This document shows positions 9,695 through 19,183 of a DNA stretch of 64,000 bases, one piece after another. Each line of letters begins with the position of its first letter. The stretch's first letter is position 1. The notes under the pieces are model-generated. The model saw nothing but the letters and a program-made list of their open reading frames with translations, had not been told where the DNA came from and made no database searches. A program made the translations under genes and the position numbers. Source of the DNA: Bacteroidales bacterium (GTDB lineage: Bacteria > Bacteroidota > Bacteroidia > Bacteroidales > UBA932); the NCBI GenBank assembly GCA_017561265.1, contig JAFZDJ010000001.1:1-64000 (forward strand), written 5' to 3'.

Positions 9695-12229
9695 TTAGAA
9701 TTTCTTTGCAATTCTGAGAACACCTGCCGAGAGAGGTGCTACTTCAAGGACGACATTCTCCTCTGTGAATGAAGGAGTGAATGTCTTGAGGGCTACAGCA
9801 TTCTTATTTTCCATGCTGTTCTTTACATCCAGCGATCCTGGTGCATAATACTCGTACTTTGTGGAAGCGATTCCTTTCCAGTCTCCGTTTACTGTAAGCC
9901 TGTATGGCTTGTCAGTAGGATTCACGACCTTGACTATAACGTCACGACCATCTTCAGACATGGTGGTAACCACACTGAGATCCTTGGTATCTCCCTCAAA
10001 ATCAAGACGATATCTCGAGAAGTTATCATACCAGAGCTCTGTAACCTGATAGTTAGGAGCCACGAAGAGATCCTTGTAGTCGAAGTTGATGAATGCGTTG
10101 TTCCAGTCCGGAGCATCAGTACGACGGATGAAGAGAGCTGCAGAACCGATGGCAACAATATCACGGGCCTCGCATTCATTCAGGAATCCACCTGCAAAGA
10201 GACCTGTTCTCCAGTCGATGCTCTGAAGGTTCCACTCAGAGATGAAGAGCTTCACATTCGGATTAGGAGAGTTTGCTATCATTTCAGCATACTGGTCATA
10301 TTGTGCTCCCAGGCGTGCAGGACCGGTCGCATAGCCGTCCGGCTGCTCGTAATGGTGGAGGCTGAGATAGTCGAAATAGTTTGCAGATCTCTGGATCATA
10401 CCCTCATCCTGACCACGGAAACCACCGCAGGCGATGATCTTGATGGTCGGATCGACAGCTCGCATGGCCTCCGAAAAATCACGTACGCAAGCCTCATACT
10501 TCTCGATTCCCATCTCCCACATCTCGTTGTCGATCTCCCAATACTTCACATTGTAAGGTTCAGGATGTCCGTTTGCAGCACGGATGCTACCCCATTTGCC
10601 TGTAGCCGGTTCATTACAATATGCAACCCAGTCGGCAGCATCCTGGATGATGCGATCTCTTTCAGACTCAGGAAGTTCAAATCTTACCGATACGACAATG
10701 ACAGGTTCTGTGTTGACCTCACGGCAGAACTTGATGAACTCGTCTGTTCCGAAACAGTTCTGGTCATAGTCCATCCACATCCAGTTAGGCCATCTCTGAC
10801 GGTCTTCCTGAGGTCCGATTCCCCATTTCCAGTCGTACTGGGCGACATAACCGCCACCTGGCCAACGGAGACATGTAGGATGAAGATCCTTGACAGCCTG
10901 AAGAATGTCAGGACGGAATCCGCCGTTAGCCTGACCGGTCGCTGTAGAAAGTGTAACCTGATCGATCTGTACAGTACCTTTCTCTACAGCAATTGCAAAA
11001 TCTGCGTCACCGCTGTTCACTCCGGAAGGAAGTGAGATGTCGAACTTCTTCCACTCGGAACCAGGTACGCCTAGCTTCTGCTCGACGATGAAGTCGTCTC
11101 CTCTCTTGAGTCCTACAGAAAGGGTGCCGTCACCCTTTGCATAGATCGAGCCTACGAAAGTCTCGCCTGCTACAACATTCTGAGGTCCCTGAGACACGCC
11201 TGACTTTGTAGTGGCAGTGATCTTCTGAGAATACTCCATATTGATTGCGTCACCCTTGACGAGTTCGAATTTTCCGTTACCGAAAGAATTCCACTGATGT
11301 GCGACAGCAGGAATCTTCACATCCTCAGGGGTTCCCTCGAAATAAACGGTCTTGCCGTTTGGTGATGTGACCTTGATGTTCCTGTAATATGCCTCAGTAT
11401 AGTTCACCCAGAACACGATATCGTTCTTTCCTGCTGCATCAAGCTTGTTGTTCGAGAGGACTTTCTTGCCATCCCAATACACAGCCATGGTATTTCCCTT
11501 GCAACTGATGCGGAGCTTATGCCAATCCTGATTCTCATTGATCTGCTCAGGAGTTGCAATCTTGTAGACAATAGGATCAAGAGTAACCACCTTACGCATT
11601 CGGCCACCGAAACTTGCCACTTCCTTCTCTACTTTCTTTGAGATAGAAAAGTTCTGTTCAGTCACCTGCATTGCATTCTGACGTGCCTGGGCAAGGCTTT
11701 GAGCCTGAATCTGGGATTCTGTCTGGGCTGTGCTGAGGATACGTGCTTCATAGTATGGATTATGCAGACGTACGAAATATGGTTCGCCGTCATTCTGATT
11801 CTTCACGGCAAATCTCATATCCATCAGACCACCGCTCCACGAACGGTTGACAAGTCTGTAGGAACGCCACTTCACATCCATCGTGATTTCATAGTCATCA
11901 GTATCGACAGAAGTGATGTCGAGAGGCTGTTCATATCTGGTAGGTGAATGAAGAACCTTGTCATCATCCATATACCATCCATCGAAGAATCCGTCCCGCG
12001 GATGAATGCCGGGATACTGCTCAGGTTCGAATGAGCGCTCGAAGATAAGCTCCTGCCACACACCATTGTTCGCAGAAAAATAGATGTGCTCGAAAAGCTG
12101 TCCGTAGAGCATCGGATCGATAGTGCCTGAAGACTTCTTCGAACTAACATCAATGCTCACCTTCTCTTGCGGGAATGCATTGACTGAAAATACTGAAAGC
12201 ATCAGTACAAGGAAGAAAAAACGTTTCAT
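9695..12229 (-). CDS. GH51 alpha-L-arabinofuranosidase
   Basis: An 844-residue secreted GH51 enzyme. The start of the catalytic fold (GTIDPMLYGQLFEHIYF, about 35-52) is followed by inserted beta-sandwich modules: a LamG-like part (about 100-295) and a CBM4/9-like part (about 310-430). The TIM barrel then resumes. YWEIDNEMW gives the acid/base glutamate E569 and LFISEWN the nucleophile E665, with a final beta-sandwich to the C-terminus. A 25-residue Gln/Ala-rich stretch (about 168-192) is an odd low-complexity loop. GH51 enzymes remove alpha-linked arabinofuranose from arabinoxylan or arabinan. It heads a four-gene minus-strand run (GH51, GH43, GH9, GH9). A -7 box lies at 12267-12274, and a terminator separates it from the esterase gene upstream. 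Confidence 0.92.
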   Translation of the reverse strand: MKRFFFLVLMLSVFSVNAFPQEKVSIDVSSKKSSGTIDPMLYGQLFEHIYFSANNGVWQELIFERSFEPEQYPGIHPRDGFFDGWYMDDDKVLHSPTRYEQPLDITSVDTDDYEITMDVKWRSYRLVNRSWSGGLMDMRFAVKNQNDGEPYFVRLHNPYYEARILSTAQTESQIQAQSLAQARQNAMQVTEQNFSISKKVEKEVASFGGRMRKVVTLDPIVYKIATPEQINENQDWHKLRISCKGNTMAVYWDGKKVLSNNKLDAAGKNDIVFWVNYTEAYYRNIKVTSPNGKTVYFEGTPEDVKIPAVAHQWNSFGNGKFELVKGDAINMEYSQKITATTKSGVSQGPQNVVAGETFVGSIYAKGDGTLSVGLKRGDDFIVEQKLGVPGSEWKKFDISLPSGVNSGDADFAIAVEKGTVQIDQVTLSTATGQANGGFRPDILQAVKDLHPTCLRWPGGGYVAQYDWKWGIGPQEDRQRWPNWMWMDYDQNCFGTDEFIKFCREVNTEPVIVVSVRFELPESERDRIIQDAADWVAYCNEPATGKWGSIRAANGHPEPYNVKYWEIDNEMWEMGIEKYEACVRDFSEAMRAVDPTIKIIACGGFRGQDEGMIQRSANYFDYLSLHHYEQPDGYATGPARLGAQYDQYAEMIANSPNPNVKLFISEWNLQSIDWRTGLFAGGFLNECEARDIVAIGSAALFIRRTDAPDWNNAFINFDYKDLFVAPNYQVTELWYDNFSRYRLDFEGDTKDLSVVTTMSEDGRDVIVKVVNPTDKPYRLTVNGDWKGIASTKYEYYAPGSLDVKNSMENKNAVALKTFTPSFTEENVVLEVAPLSAGVLRIAKKF

Positions 12230-12266
12230 ATTCTTAGCTTAGTTTTAATGCGTATTATGCTATTTA

Positions 12267-12274
12267 CAAAATTA
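12267..12274 (-). promoter_or_regulatory. -7 promoter element for the GH51-GH43-GH9-GH9 operon
   Basis: On the minus strand the sequence reads TAATTTTG, a perfect TAnnTTTG. A TTTTTG run further upstream is 24 bases away, slightly longer than the usual 19-21, so only the -7 box is firm. The 176-base gap 12230-12405 holds this element and the esterase terminator. Confidence 0.5.
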
Positions 12275-12331
12275 ACATTAATCATAGATTAAATATCTCA
12301 AAAACGAACCATTTGCTAACAATTTGGTCAA

Positions 12332-12372
12332 GCAGAAACGAAAAGGGGATGCGACTATTTCGTCACATCCCC
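12332..12372 (-). terminator. Terminator after the GH115-esterase pair
   Basis: On the minus strand GGGGATG pairs with CATCCCC, with an inner GAC/GTC extension after one mismatch. It is followed by TTTTCGTTTC. The hairpin lies between the esterase stop and the GH51 promoter, splitting the minus-strand genes into two transcription units. Confidence 0.75.
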
Positions 12373-12405
12373 ATAAAACTATCAATTTTGAAACAAAAAG
12401 GCAGA

Positions 12406-13938
12406 TTACAGACTTCTGCGCCACTCAAAGTATGAATTCAATATCCACATTGCATCCTCATCAGGAACAGGTGCAGGATAAGGATCATTACCCTTGAGAA
12501 CCATAGTAACATGGTTATCTTCAGTGAATTCAGGCCACTCAGGAAGACCTTCGCCGTTAGGATCGCCATATTTTGCGAAATTTGTCCAGTATGTAGCCAT
12601 GATATCAGAAAGCTCATAATCAGTGTCTGTATCTTCCTTCTTCAATGTCTTGAAGACGAAATCCACGTCCTGTCCGTGCGGAGATCCGTTTCCATACTGA
12701 GGGGATCCCTCCGGATACTCCGGATGCTGGTCGAAATAATACATATATACCTTGCTGTTGCCCTTCTCGGACTGAAGTCTTGCCCAGCTCCATGTGTGCC
12801 ATCCGAAGGATGCATCACGGGCAAGGTCTCGTCCGGTCTTGGTGACCACAGGGCCATCCACAGGATATGCCTTGAGCAGTTCTTCTGCAAATGGACCGTA
12901 TCTTTCCTCCACGCTTGCCCTATGAGCTGCAGCATCGTTGCTTCCGAATGAGAAACTTGCTCCCTCGTCAGAATTGTAACCGATAAGAACGTCTACATCG
13001 TTGAACTTTCCAGCCTCATAGAGCCTGTACTGATCATCAGGAATGACATATCCGTCAACAATCGGCCATGGACCGCCGGCAAGTGCAAATCCTCCTCCCA
13101 ATTTATCCGGCTCCATTGCCCTCAAATCTGCAATAGATTCTGCGCCCAGTCTTTCCGCCAGGTTTACTCCCTGCTTCTCTGCAATCTCGAGGCTTGTCAT
13201 GTTCTCACCCGGATATGATCGCTCCTCGACAGGGCCGAATGATCCGCCGCTCTGGGAGATCGCACCCCTGAATAATCCCTTTGCAAGAGGAGAAGCACAA
13301 AGCATGCTTACCGAAATACCTCCGGCAGATTCTCCGAAGATCGTAACTTTCTCAGGATCACCACCGAAGGCAGCGATATTATCCTGAACCCATTCAAGAG
13401 CAGCGATCTGGTCGAGAATTCCGTAATTACCGGAAACACCCTCCGGGTTTTCAGCACTGAGCTCAGGATGAGCAAAGAATCCCATCTGACCTACTCGATA
13501 ATTCATGCTGACAAGAACAACACCTTTTCGTGCAAGTTCGGAGCCATCATTTCCAGCAGAATTTCCCATAGAAAAGCCTCCTCCATAGATCCACACAAGC
13601 ACAGGAAGCTTCTCCTTCGGTGATTTTGCAGGAGTCCATACATTGAGATAAAGGCAGTCTTCAGAAAAGGCATCTGATTTTCCGAAGCCCTGGATAGGGC
13701 CCGGACCGAACTCAACAGTTTCCTTCACACCTTCCCAAGGCTGTACAGGCTGCGGAGCCTTCCACCTGAGGTCTCCCACTGGAGGAGCTGCAAAAGGTAT
13801 TCCCTTATAAATCATCAGGTCTTCTGTGACCTCTCCCTGAATAATACCACCGGTTACCTTAACCTGACCTGGTTCCAGCCTGGTACAGGCCAGACATACA
13901 GCAAAAGCTGTCAACAATAAAATCGGTATTCTTTTCAT
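12406..13938 (-). CDS. Type-B carboxylesterase lipoprotein
   Basis: A 510-residue alpha/beta-hydrolase of the carboxylesterase type-B (PnbA-like) family. The N-terminus is a lipoprotein-type signal with C18 in VCLACTR as the likely lipidated cysteine, so the enzyme should be membrane anchored. GGGF (about 119-122) forms the oxyanion hole. The nucleophile is S204 in FGESAGG, the acid the glutamate in GYNSDEGASF, and the histidine that in GSPHGQDVDFVF. In this context it could remove acetyl or hydroxycinnamoyl groups from xylan. That is inference; type-B esterases have broad specificity, and this is not one of the usual acetylxylan esterase families. It starts 9 bases after GH115 and ends in a terminator, so the two form an operon. 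Confidence 0.85.
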   Translation of the reverse strand: MKRIPILLLTAFAVCLACTRLEPGQVKVTGGIIQGEVTEDLMIYKGIPFAAPPVGDLRWKAPQPVQPWEGVKETVEFGPGPIQGFGKSDAFSEDCLYLNVWTPAKSPKEKLPVLVWIYGGGFSMGNSAGNDGSELARKGVVLVSMNYRVGQMGFFAHPELSAENPEGVSGNYGILDQIAALEWVQDNIAAFGGDPEKVTIFGESAGGISVSMLCASPLAKGLFRGAISQSGGSFGPVEERSYPGENMTSLEIAEKQGVNLAERLGAESIADLRAMEPDKLGGGFALAGGPWPIVDGYVIPDDQYRLYEAGKFNDVDVLIGYNSDEGASFSFGSNDAAAHRASVEERYGPFAEELLKAYPVDGPVVTKTGRDLARDASFGWHTWSWARLQSEKGNSKVYMYYFDQHPEYPEGSPQYGNGSPHGQDVDFVFKTLKKEDTDTDYELSDIMATYWTNFAKYGDPNGEGLPEWPEFTEDNHVTMVLKGNDPYPAPVPDEDAMWILNSYFEWRRSL

Positions 13939-13947
13939 AATATGCGG

Positions 13948-16536
13948 TTAGTTCTGTTTTCTTTCATGATATGACTCTGTGCCAAAGAGATAACTTTTCT
14001 TATAACCTCCGAAATCGACAACAATCTTCTCGAAGACGATACCCGGGTCAAGTGGCTGGATCTCAAGATCGTATACCGATGTTCCCTCAGGTAATTCAAG
14101 TTCTATTTCCTCAACTGCAACGCGTCCCGCAACTGTCGGATAGTACACCGAGTAGATATTCTCAGGATTCTCGTTCAACCTGTCGTTGAAACAGCGGTCA
14201 ACAGCAGCAGCACCCTTGAAACCTACCCTGTAGCTATGACCTTCAGCGTCATGGAATGCAAGTGTAGACTTTGTTGCAATATGGACTGTAACCTTTTCCA
14301 CACCCTCAGGAATCTCCATCCTGTATGTCAACTTGGCTCCATCAACAGGAACATCATACGGGAACAGAGCTACAGCACCGAGAGTACGTCCCATATCCGG
14401 GATAAGCGTCCATGTTCCTTCAGCAGAATTCTGCTTCGAATAAACGTGTGGAGCCTCTATCACCACACAGCCGTCAGAAGGTCTGAATGCAAATCCTGTC
14501 GGGAACGGATCCGTTTCCTCTACTCGGAAGATTCTCGGAAGAGTGTCCTCAGGGAAATTGTCATTCCAGCTTCTATAGCCTATGTGTTTCTGTATCATCA
14601 TGTTCTTCCACTTTCCACCGGCCATTTCATTATTATACTGGTTGGTAAGGAACTTATCGCGTGCAAAGCATGCCTCAACCTTGTCAGCCCAGATATTTGC
14701 AGCTGGATCGTTTGCCTGATAAAGAGCATGGTTCATCGCCTGAGCATAGTACATTTCATACACGTTGGCAAGAGCCTGTACCGGGAAGAGAATAAGCTGG
14801 AAATAAGCATCCTTGGCATCTTCAGGAAGAGTCATATACTGACGAAGCGCCTCAGCTTCCAACTTGATGAACTCATCGGAAACCTGCTTCCACTCACCTG
14901 TCGCAAGATTATAGGTCCTGCTGTCAAGCATCTCTGCAGTCACTCTTCCCGCATATTTGCTGTAGAGATTAAAGATTCTCGCAGCCTCTGCCGCCTGCTC
15001 ATCGCCGAACTGCTGTCTGCAGAAATCTACAGTATGTTCCTTGAGATTTTCAGCTGTAAACCTTGTTGGATTCCAAGCCATGTCAAGGAAAAGAGTGATA
15101 GGATATTCCATAGGTTTCATATCACCTACATTGAGAACCCAAAGACGGTCGACACCGTACTCATAAGTAAGCTGCATCTGCTCCCATAGATTCTGTACAG
15201 GAGTGACATTCAACCACTTGGTGTTTCTTGGTGCACCCACATAATCCACATGGTAGTACATTCCCCATCCTCCTGAACGCTTACGCTCCTCGGCATTCGG
15301 AAGTTTTCGCACATCTCCCCAGTTATCATCGGAGAGAAGAATGGTCACATCGTCAGGAACTCTGAGACCCTTTTCATACAAAGTCTGAACCTCTTTATAA
15401 AGAGCCCACACCTGAGGACGTTCACTGGCCGGCTTGCCTGTAACATTCCTGATGATCTTCCTCTGATTATCAAAGATCTTCTGCATCATATTTATAAGGT
15501 ATGCATAATCAGGAACATACTCATCATCATGTCCCTCTTTTCCACCCATGGCAGCATCTCCGTCGCCACGCATACCGATGGTGATAAGGTCTTCCGTATC
15601 CTTTGCACGCTCGATACCTTCACGGAAGAATTTATCCAAAACCTTCTTGTTTGTTCCATAATCCCAAGCACCGTATTCTCCTCGCTTACGCGCCCATTCC
15701 TGATGATTTCTGGCCATTGGCTCATGGTGTGAAGTACCCATGATCACACCCATCTCATCAGCAATCTTGCTGTTAAGCGGATCATCTGCATAGAATGCCC
15801 AGTCCCACATTGCAGGCCACATGAAGTTACCGCGAAGACGAAGGATGAGTTCGAACATACGCTCATAGAAGCGGTGGTCACCGTACTTTGTACCATAAGT
15901 ATTCTCCACCCATCCGGTCAGACATGGAGCCTCATCATTGAGGAATATTCCTCGATAGCGGACTGCCGGTTCTCCTGCCGTATATGAGCCGCGCGCAATC
16001 GAAAGATTCTGCTGCCTTGCAACAGGCACATCCATCCAGTCATACCACGGAGACACACCGATCTGCTCGGAAATCTCATAAATTCCGTAAACGACTCCCC
16101 TGCGGTCACTTCCTGCTATGACAAGAGCTTCCGCTATTCCTTCAAGCGGCTCCATCACAGTCTGAATCAGATATTTCTCATTACGACCTTCAAGTTCGGC
16201 AGTAGAGAATTTACCTCGACCCACCATTTCCTTCACATACGGAGAATCGAGGGATCCGATTATGATTACAGGTCCGGAAGACACCTTGTCTGATATCTGG
16301 GGCTTATTTCCGGTGACACGCTCAAAGTCCATGACCAGATTGTCAGCAGCACGGAGAACAGCCTTGTCTTCTGTCTGAGAAACGAGAATCGGAACAGGAC
16401 GTCCGGATTCCACGAGTGTAAATCTGTCTGAAGCAAGTGAAGGGAGAACAGCCTTCGGATGATCCAATGCATTTGCAGGAACTGCAAAAGTCAAGGCAAG
16501 AAATAAAAATAGATTTCTGATGATGTAATGTTTCAT
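13948..16536 (-). CDS. GH115 xylan alpha-1,2-glucuronidase
   Basis: An 862-residue secreted enzyme (signal peptide to about PANALDH). The N-terminal domain with AADNLVMDFERVTGNKP resembles the GH67/GH115 N-terminal fold. YRGIFLNDEAP, FWMPAMWDWAFYADDPLN-like and GMRGDGDAAMGGKEG stretches are typical of the GH115 barrel, and a C-terminal beta-sandwich follows. GH115 enzymes remove (4-O-methyl)-glucuronic acid from internal and terminal xylose units, opening glucuronoxylan for xylanases and xylosidases. Start: the longest frame opens with TTG at 16545, but the ATG at 16536 begins a normal signal peptide and is preferred. It is divergent from GH127 across a 156-base region that contains a palindrome. 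Confidence 0.9.
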   Translation of the reverse strand: MKHYIIRNLFLFLALTFAVPANALDHPKAVLPSLASDRFTLVESGRPVPILVSQTEDKAVLRAADNLVMDFERVTGNKPQISDKVSSGPVIIIGSLDSPYVKEMVGRGKFSTAELEGRNEKYLIQTVMEPLEGIAEALVIAGSDRRGVVYGIYEISEQIGVSPWYDWMDVPVARQQNLSIARGSYTAGEPAVRYRGIFLNDEAPCLTGWVENTYGTKYGDHRFYERMFELILRLRGNFMWPAMWDWAFYADDPLNSKIADEMGVIMGTSHHEPMARNHQEWARKRGEYGAWDYGTNKKVLDKFFREGIERAKDTEDLITIGMRGDGDAAMGGKEGHDDEYVPDYAYLINMMQKIFDNQRKIIRNVTGKPASERPQVWALYKEVQTLYEKGLRVPDDVTILLSDDNWGDVRKLPNAEERKRSGGWGMYYHVDYVGAPRNTKWLNVTPVQNLWEQMQLTYEYGVDRLWVLNVGDMKPMEYPITLFLDMAWNPTRFTAENLKEHTVDFCRQQFGDEQAAEAARIFNLYSKYAGRVTAEMLDSRTYNLATGEWKQVSDEFIKLEAEALRQYMTLPEDAKDAYFQLILFPVQALANVYEMYYAQAMNHALYQANDPAANIWADKVEACFARDKFLTNQYNNEMAGGKWKNMMIQKHIGYRSWNDNFPEDTLPRIFRVEETDPFPTGFAFRPSDGCVVIEAPHVYSKQNSAEGTWTLIPDMGRTLGAVALFPYDVPVDGAKLTYRMEIPEGVEKVTVHIATKSTLAFHDAEGHSYRVGFKGAAAVDRCFNDRLNENPENIYSVYYPTVAGRVAVEEIELELPEGTSVYDLEIQPLDPGIVFEKIVVDFGGYKKSYLFGTESYHERKQN

Positions 16537-16639
16537 ATAGAGCAATTTTATCCAAATACAAATTTATCAAAAAATCCACAAATACACTTTAGACTGTAGC
16601 AAATATTATCATATTTGACACAAATCATAATTATATTTC

Positions 16640-16667
16640 ATACTTTTAAAAAGTATCACTACTTTTG
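16640..16667 (+). promoter_or_regulatory. GH127 promoter with a palindrome in its spacer
   Basis: TACTTTTG at 16660-16667 is a perfect -7 box 25 bases before the GH127 ATG. Just upstream, ATACTTTT (16640-16647) and AAAAGTAT (16649-16656) form an 8-base inverted repeat around one base, lying in the promoter spacer. That is where a repressor or activator could bind. The same region is upstream of the divergent GH115 gene. Confidence 0.5.
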
Positions 16668-16692
16668 TTAAGACATAAACAACCCCAGACAC

Positions 16693-19041
16693 ATGAAATT
16701 AATCAAAAATTTATCTATTGTGGCTATACTTTTTTCCGCTGTTGCAGCAAACGCACAGATTCCTGTGCAGATGGAAAGCTTCAGCGTAAATGATGTTACG
16801 CTGACAGAGAGCGCGTTCAAGCACGCGGAAGAAATGGACATCAGATATCTCCTCGGCATCGATCCGGACCGTCTCCTTGCTCCATATCTGAAGGAAGCAG
16901 GCCTCGAGCCGAAGGCGGACAACTACACCAATTGGGAGAATACCGGACTTGACGGACATATCGGAGGTCATTATCTTTCAGCATTGGCATACATGTATGC
17001 TTCTACAGGACATCCGGAAATCAAGGTTCGCCTCGACTACTTCATTTCGGAACTGAAAAGATGTGCCGACGCCGACGGAAACGGCTACATCAGCGGAGTA
17101 CCTGGAGGACGCCAGACCTGGAAGGAGATTTCAGAGGGAGACATACGTGCAGCATCATTCAGTCTGAACGACAAATGGGTACCGCTCTACAACATACATA
17201 AGATATTCGCTGGCCTCAGAGACGCCTGGCTCCTTTACGGCAGCGAAGACTGCAGAGAGATGTTCATCGGCCTTGCAGATTGGATGTACAGGCTTACAGA
17301 GAATCTTACAGACGAACAGCTGCAGGGTATGCTTGCGAGCGAACACGGCGGTCTTAATGAAGTGTTTGCTGATGCAGCTGCAATAAGCGGTGACGGGAGA
17401 TTCATGGACATGGCCAAGAGATTTTCACACAAAAGAGTGCTTGACCCACTCCTCAAAGGCGAAGACCATCTTACCGGCATGCATGCCAACACACAGATTC
17501 CTAAGGTCATAGGATACAAGAGGATAGCTGATATCGAAGGCTATGCAGACTGGGACAAGGCAGCTCAGTATTTCTGGGAGACAGTAGTGGACAACAGAAG
17601 CATAACCATCGGAGGTAACAGCGTCAGAGAGCATTTCCATCCAGCAGATGACTTCTCGAGCATGCTTGAAAGCGAACAGGGTCCTGAGACCTGCAACACA
17701 TATAACATGCTCAGACTCACCAAGATGCTATATCAGACAAGTGGCGACACACACTACATGGATTACTACGAGAGAGCTGTATACAACCATATTCTTTCAA
17801 CAGTCAATCCGATTCAGGGAGGTTTCGTATACTTCACCCCTATGCGCTCAGGACATTACAGGGTATATTCCCAGCCTCAGACAAGCTTCTGGTGCTGCGT
17901 GGGTTCGGGAATGGAGAATCATGCAAGATATGGAGAAATGATCTACTCCCATAGAGGCGATGAAGAACTTTTCGTCAACCTCTTCATTCCATCTGTGCTT
18001 GCTTGGGGAGACACAAGGATCGAGCAGATCAACAATTTCCCTGCAGAGGAAGGCACAAGCCTGATGATCAGCCCTGAGAAATCAAGAAAATTCACTGTAG
18101 CCGTCCGAGTTCCGGAGTGGGCAGGAAAGATGGCCGTGAAGATTAACGGAAAGGCTGCAGATACTGTCATTGAAGACGGTTTCATCAAATTGACAAGAAA
18201 GTGGTCGAAGGGCGACAGGATTGATGTTTCACTTCCGATGTCGCTCAGAGCAGTACCTCTTCCTGACCAGTCGGACAACTATTCATTCATGTATGGTCCT
18301 GTCGTGCTTGCCGCATCACTTGGAAAAGAGGATCAGCTCGGAATGTATGCTGATGACAGCCGCGGAGGACATATAGCATACGGAAAGCAGCTTCCTCTTC
18401 AGGAAATGCCTGTAATCGTAGGTAACAAGGACAATATTCTTGCAAACATCACCAAGGTTGAAGGCAAGCCGCTTACATTCACCCTCACCGGAACTGCACC
18501 GGCCAAATATAAGGAAATGACCCTCGTGCCATTCAGCGGTCTTCACGAATGCCGTTATATGGTATATTGGCCTGTCCTTACAGAAGAGCAGTGGAAGGAA
18601 AGGGTGGCAATACAGGAAGAGGAAGAAAGAGCAAGACTTGCCCTTGAAATGATCACTGCAGATAAGGTGACATGCGGAGAACAGCAGCCGGAAAGCGACC
18701 ATTTTGTAGAAATGGACAGATCGAGAAACGGAGACCACAACGGCAGGCATTGGCGAATGGCAATGCCGGGCGGATGGTTCAGCTATGCAATGAACACAAG
18801 AGGCCATGAAGTGAAGCATCTACGTATCATATGCACAGGACGCGAGGGTTCGGAGGCTGTGGTCACCATGAACGGAATCGAAGCCGGCAGCTTCAAGACA
18901 GGTACGCCGAACACCGAGGAGACTCACCTCATCCCAGTCCCTCAGCAGATAGCCGGAGAGGGACAGATCATCATAAGAATCAGTTCTGCAGAAGGCAAGG
19001 CAAGTCCTATGATTTATGAAACACGACTTGTAATAGAGTAA
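16693..19041 (+). CDS. GH127 family enzyme (beta-L-arabinofuranosidase type)
   Basis: A 782-residue protein with a signal peptide (to NAQ, residue 22), a GH127 (formerly DUF1680) (alpha/alpha)6 barrel and C-terminal beta-sandwich modules. PETCNTYNML (331-340) gives E332 and C334, and FWCCVGSG (399-406) gives C401 and C402. In the characterised Bifidobacterium enzyme the equivalent Glu and three Cys bind zinc, and one cysteine is the nucleophile. GH127 members cleave beta-L-arabinofuranosides; related GH146 and others act on arabinan or pectic glycans, so the exact sugar is open. It has its own promoter and a strong terminator, so it is a single-gene unit within the xylan locus. Confidence 0.88.
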   Translation: MKLIKNLSIVAILFSAVAANAQIPVQMESFSVNDVTLTESAFKHAEEMDIRYLLGIDPDRLLAPYLKEAGLEPKADNYTNWENTGLDGHIGGHYLSALAYMYASTGHPEIKVRLDYFISELKRCADADGNGYISGVPGGRQTWKEISEGDIRAASFSLNDKWVPLYNIHKIFAGLRDAWLLYGSEDCREMFIGLADWMYRLTENLTDEQLQGMLASEHGGLNEVFADAAAISGDGRFMDMAKRFSHKRVLDPLLKGEDHLTGMHANTQIPKVIGYKRIADIEGYADWDKAAQYFWETVVDNRSITIGGNSVREHFHPADDFSSMLESEQGPETCNTYNMLRLTKMLYQTSGDTHYMDYYERAVYNHILSTVNPIQGGFVYFTPMRSGHYRVYSQPQTSFWCCVGSGMENHARYGEMIYSHRGDEELFVNLFIPSVLAWGDTRIEQINNFPAEEGTSLMISPEKSRKFTVAVRVPEWAGKMAVKINGKAADTVIEDGFIKLTRKWSKGDRIDVSLPMSLRAVPLPDQSDNYSFMYGPVVLAASLGKEDQLGMYADDSRGGHIAYGKQLPLQEMPVIVGNKDNILANITKVEGKPLTFTLTGTAPAKYKEMTLVPFSGLHECRYMVYWPVLTEEQWKERVAIQEEEERARLALEMITADKVTCGEQQPESDHFVEMDRSRNGDHNGRHWRMAMPGGWFSYAMNTRGHEVKHLRIICTGREGSEAVVTMNGIEAGSFKTGTPNTEETHLIPVPQQIAGEGQIIIRISSAEGKASPMIYETRLVIE

Positions 19042-19084
19042 TATAAGTTTTAGGTTTGATTCAAACCTATTTCAAAACAGTGCA

Positions 19085-19130
19085 AAAAGCGCCATTCCGT
19101 CAAAGAGGTTTGGCGCTTTTCCTTTTTTTT
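19085..19130 (+). terminator. Terminator after GH127
   Basis: AAAAGCGCCA (19085-19094) and TGGCGCTTTT (19111-19120) pair perfectly over 10 bases. A CC and eight T residues (19121-19130) follow. Confidence 0.88.
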
Positions 19131-19183
19131 AATACCTTTACTTTGTAAAAGTATGCATTAAAACTAAATAACCTATTCGTATA

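Noticed and set aside
14236..15189. 317-codon plus-strand open frame opposite GH115
   Set aside because: It lies entirely inside the GH115 gene, whose frame has clear family motifs; the antisense translation has no signal peptide, family motif or sensible composition.
16537..16545. TTG start nine bases upstream of the GH115 ATG
   Set aside because: It adds MLY before a complete signal peptide; the ATG at 16536 is a better start. Similar TTG/GTG extensions at 28797, 53208, 55384, 62429 and 52658 were also set aside.
19137..19145. TTTACTTTG before the first GH3 gene as a promoter
   Set aside because: It is one base short of TAnnTTTG, no -33 box fits, and it directly follows a terminator tail; too weak to call.
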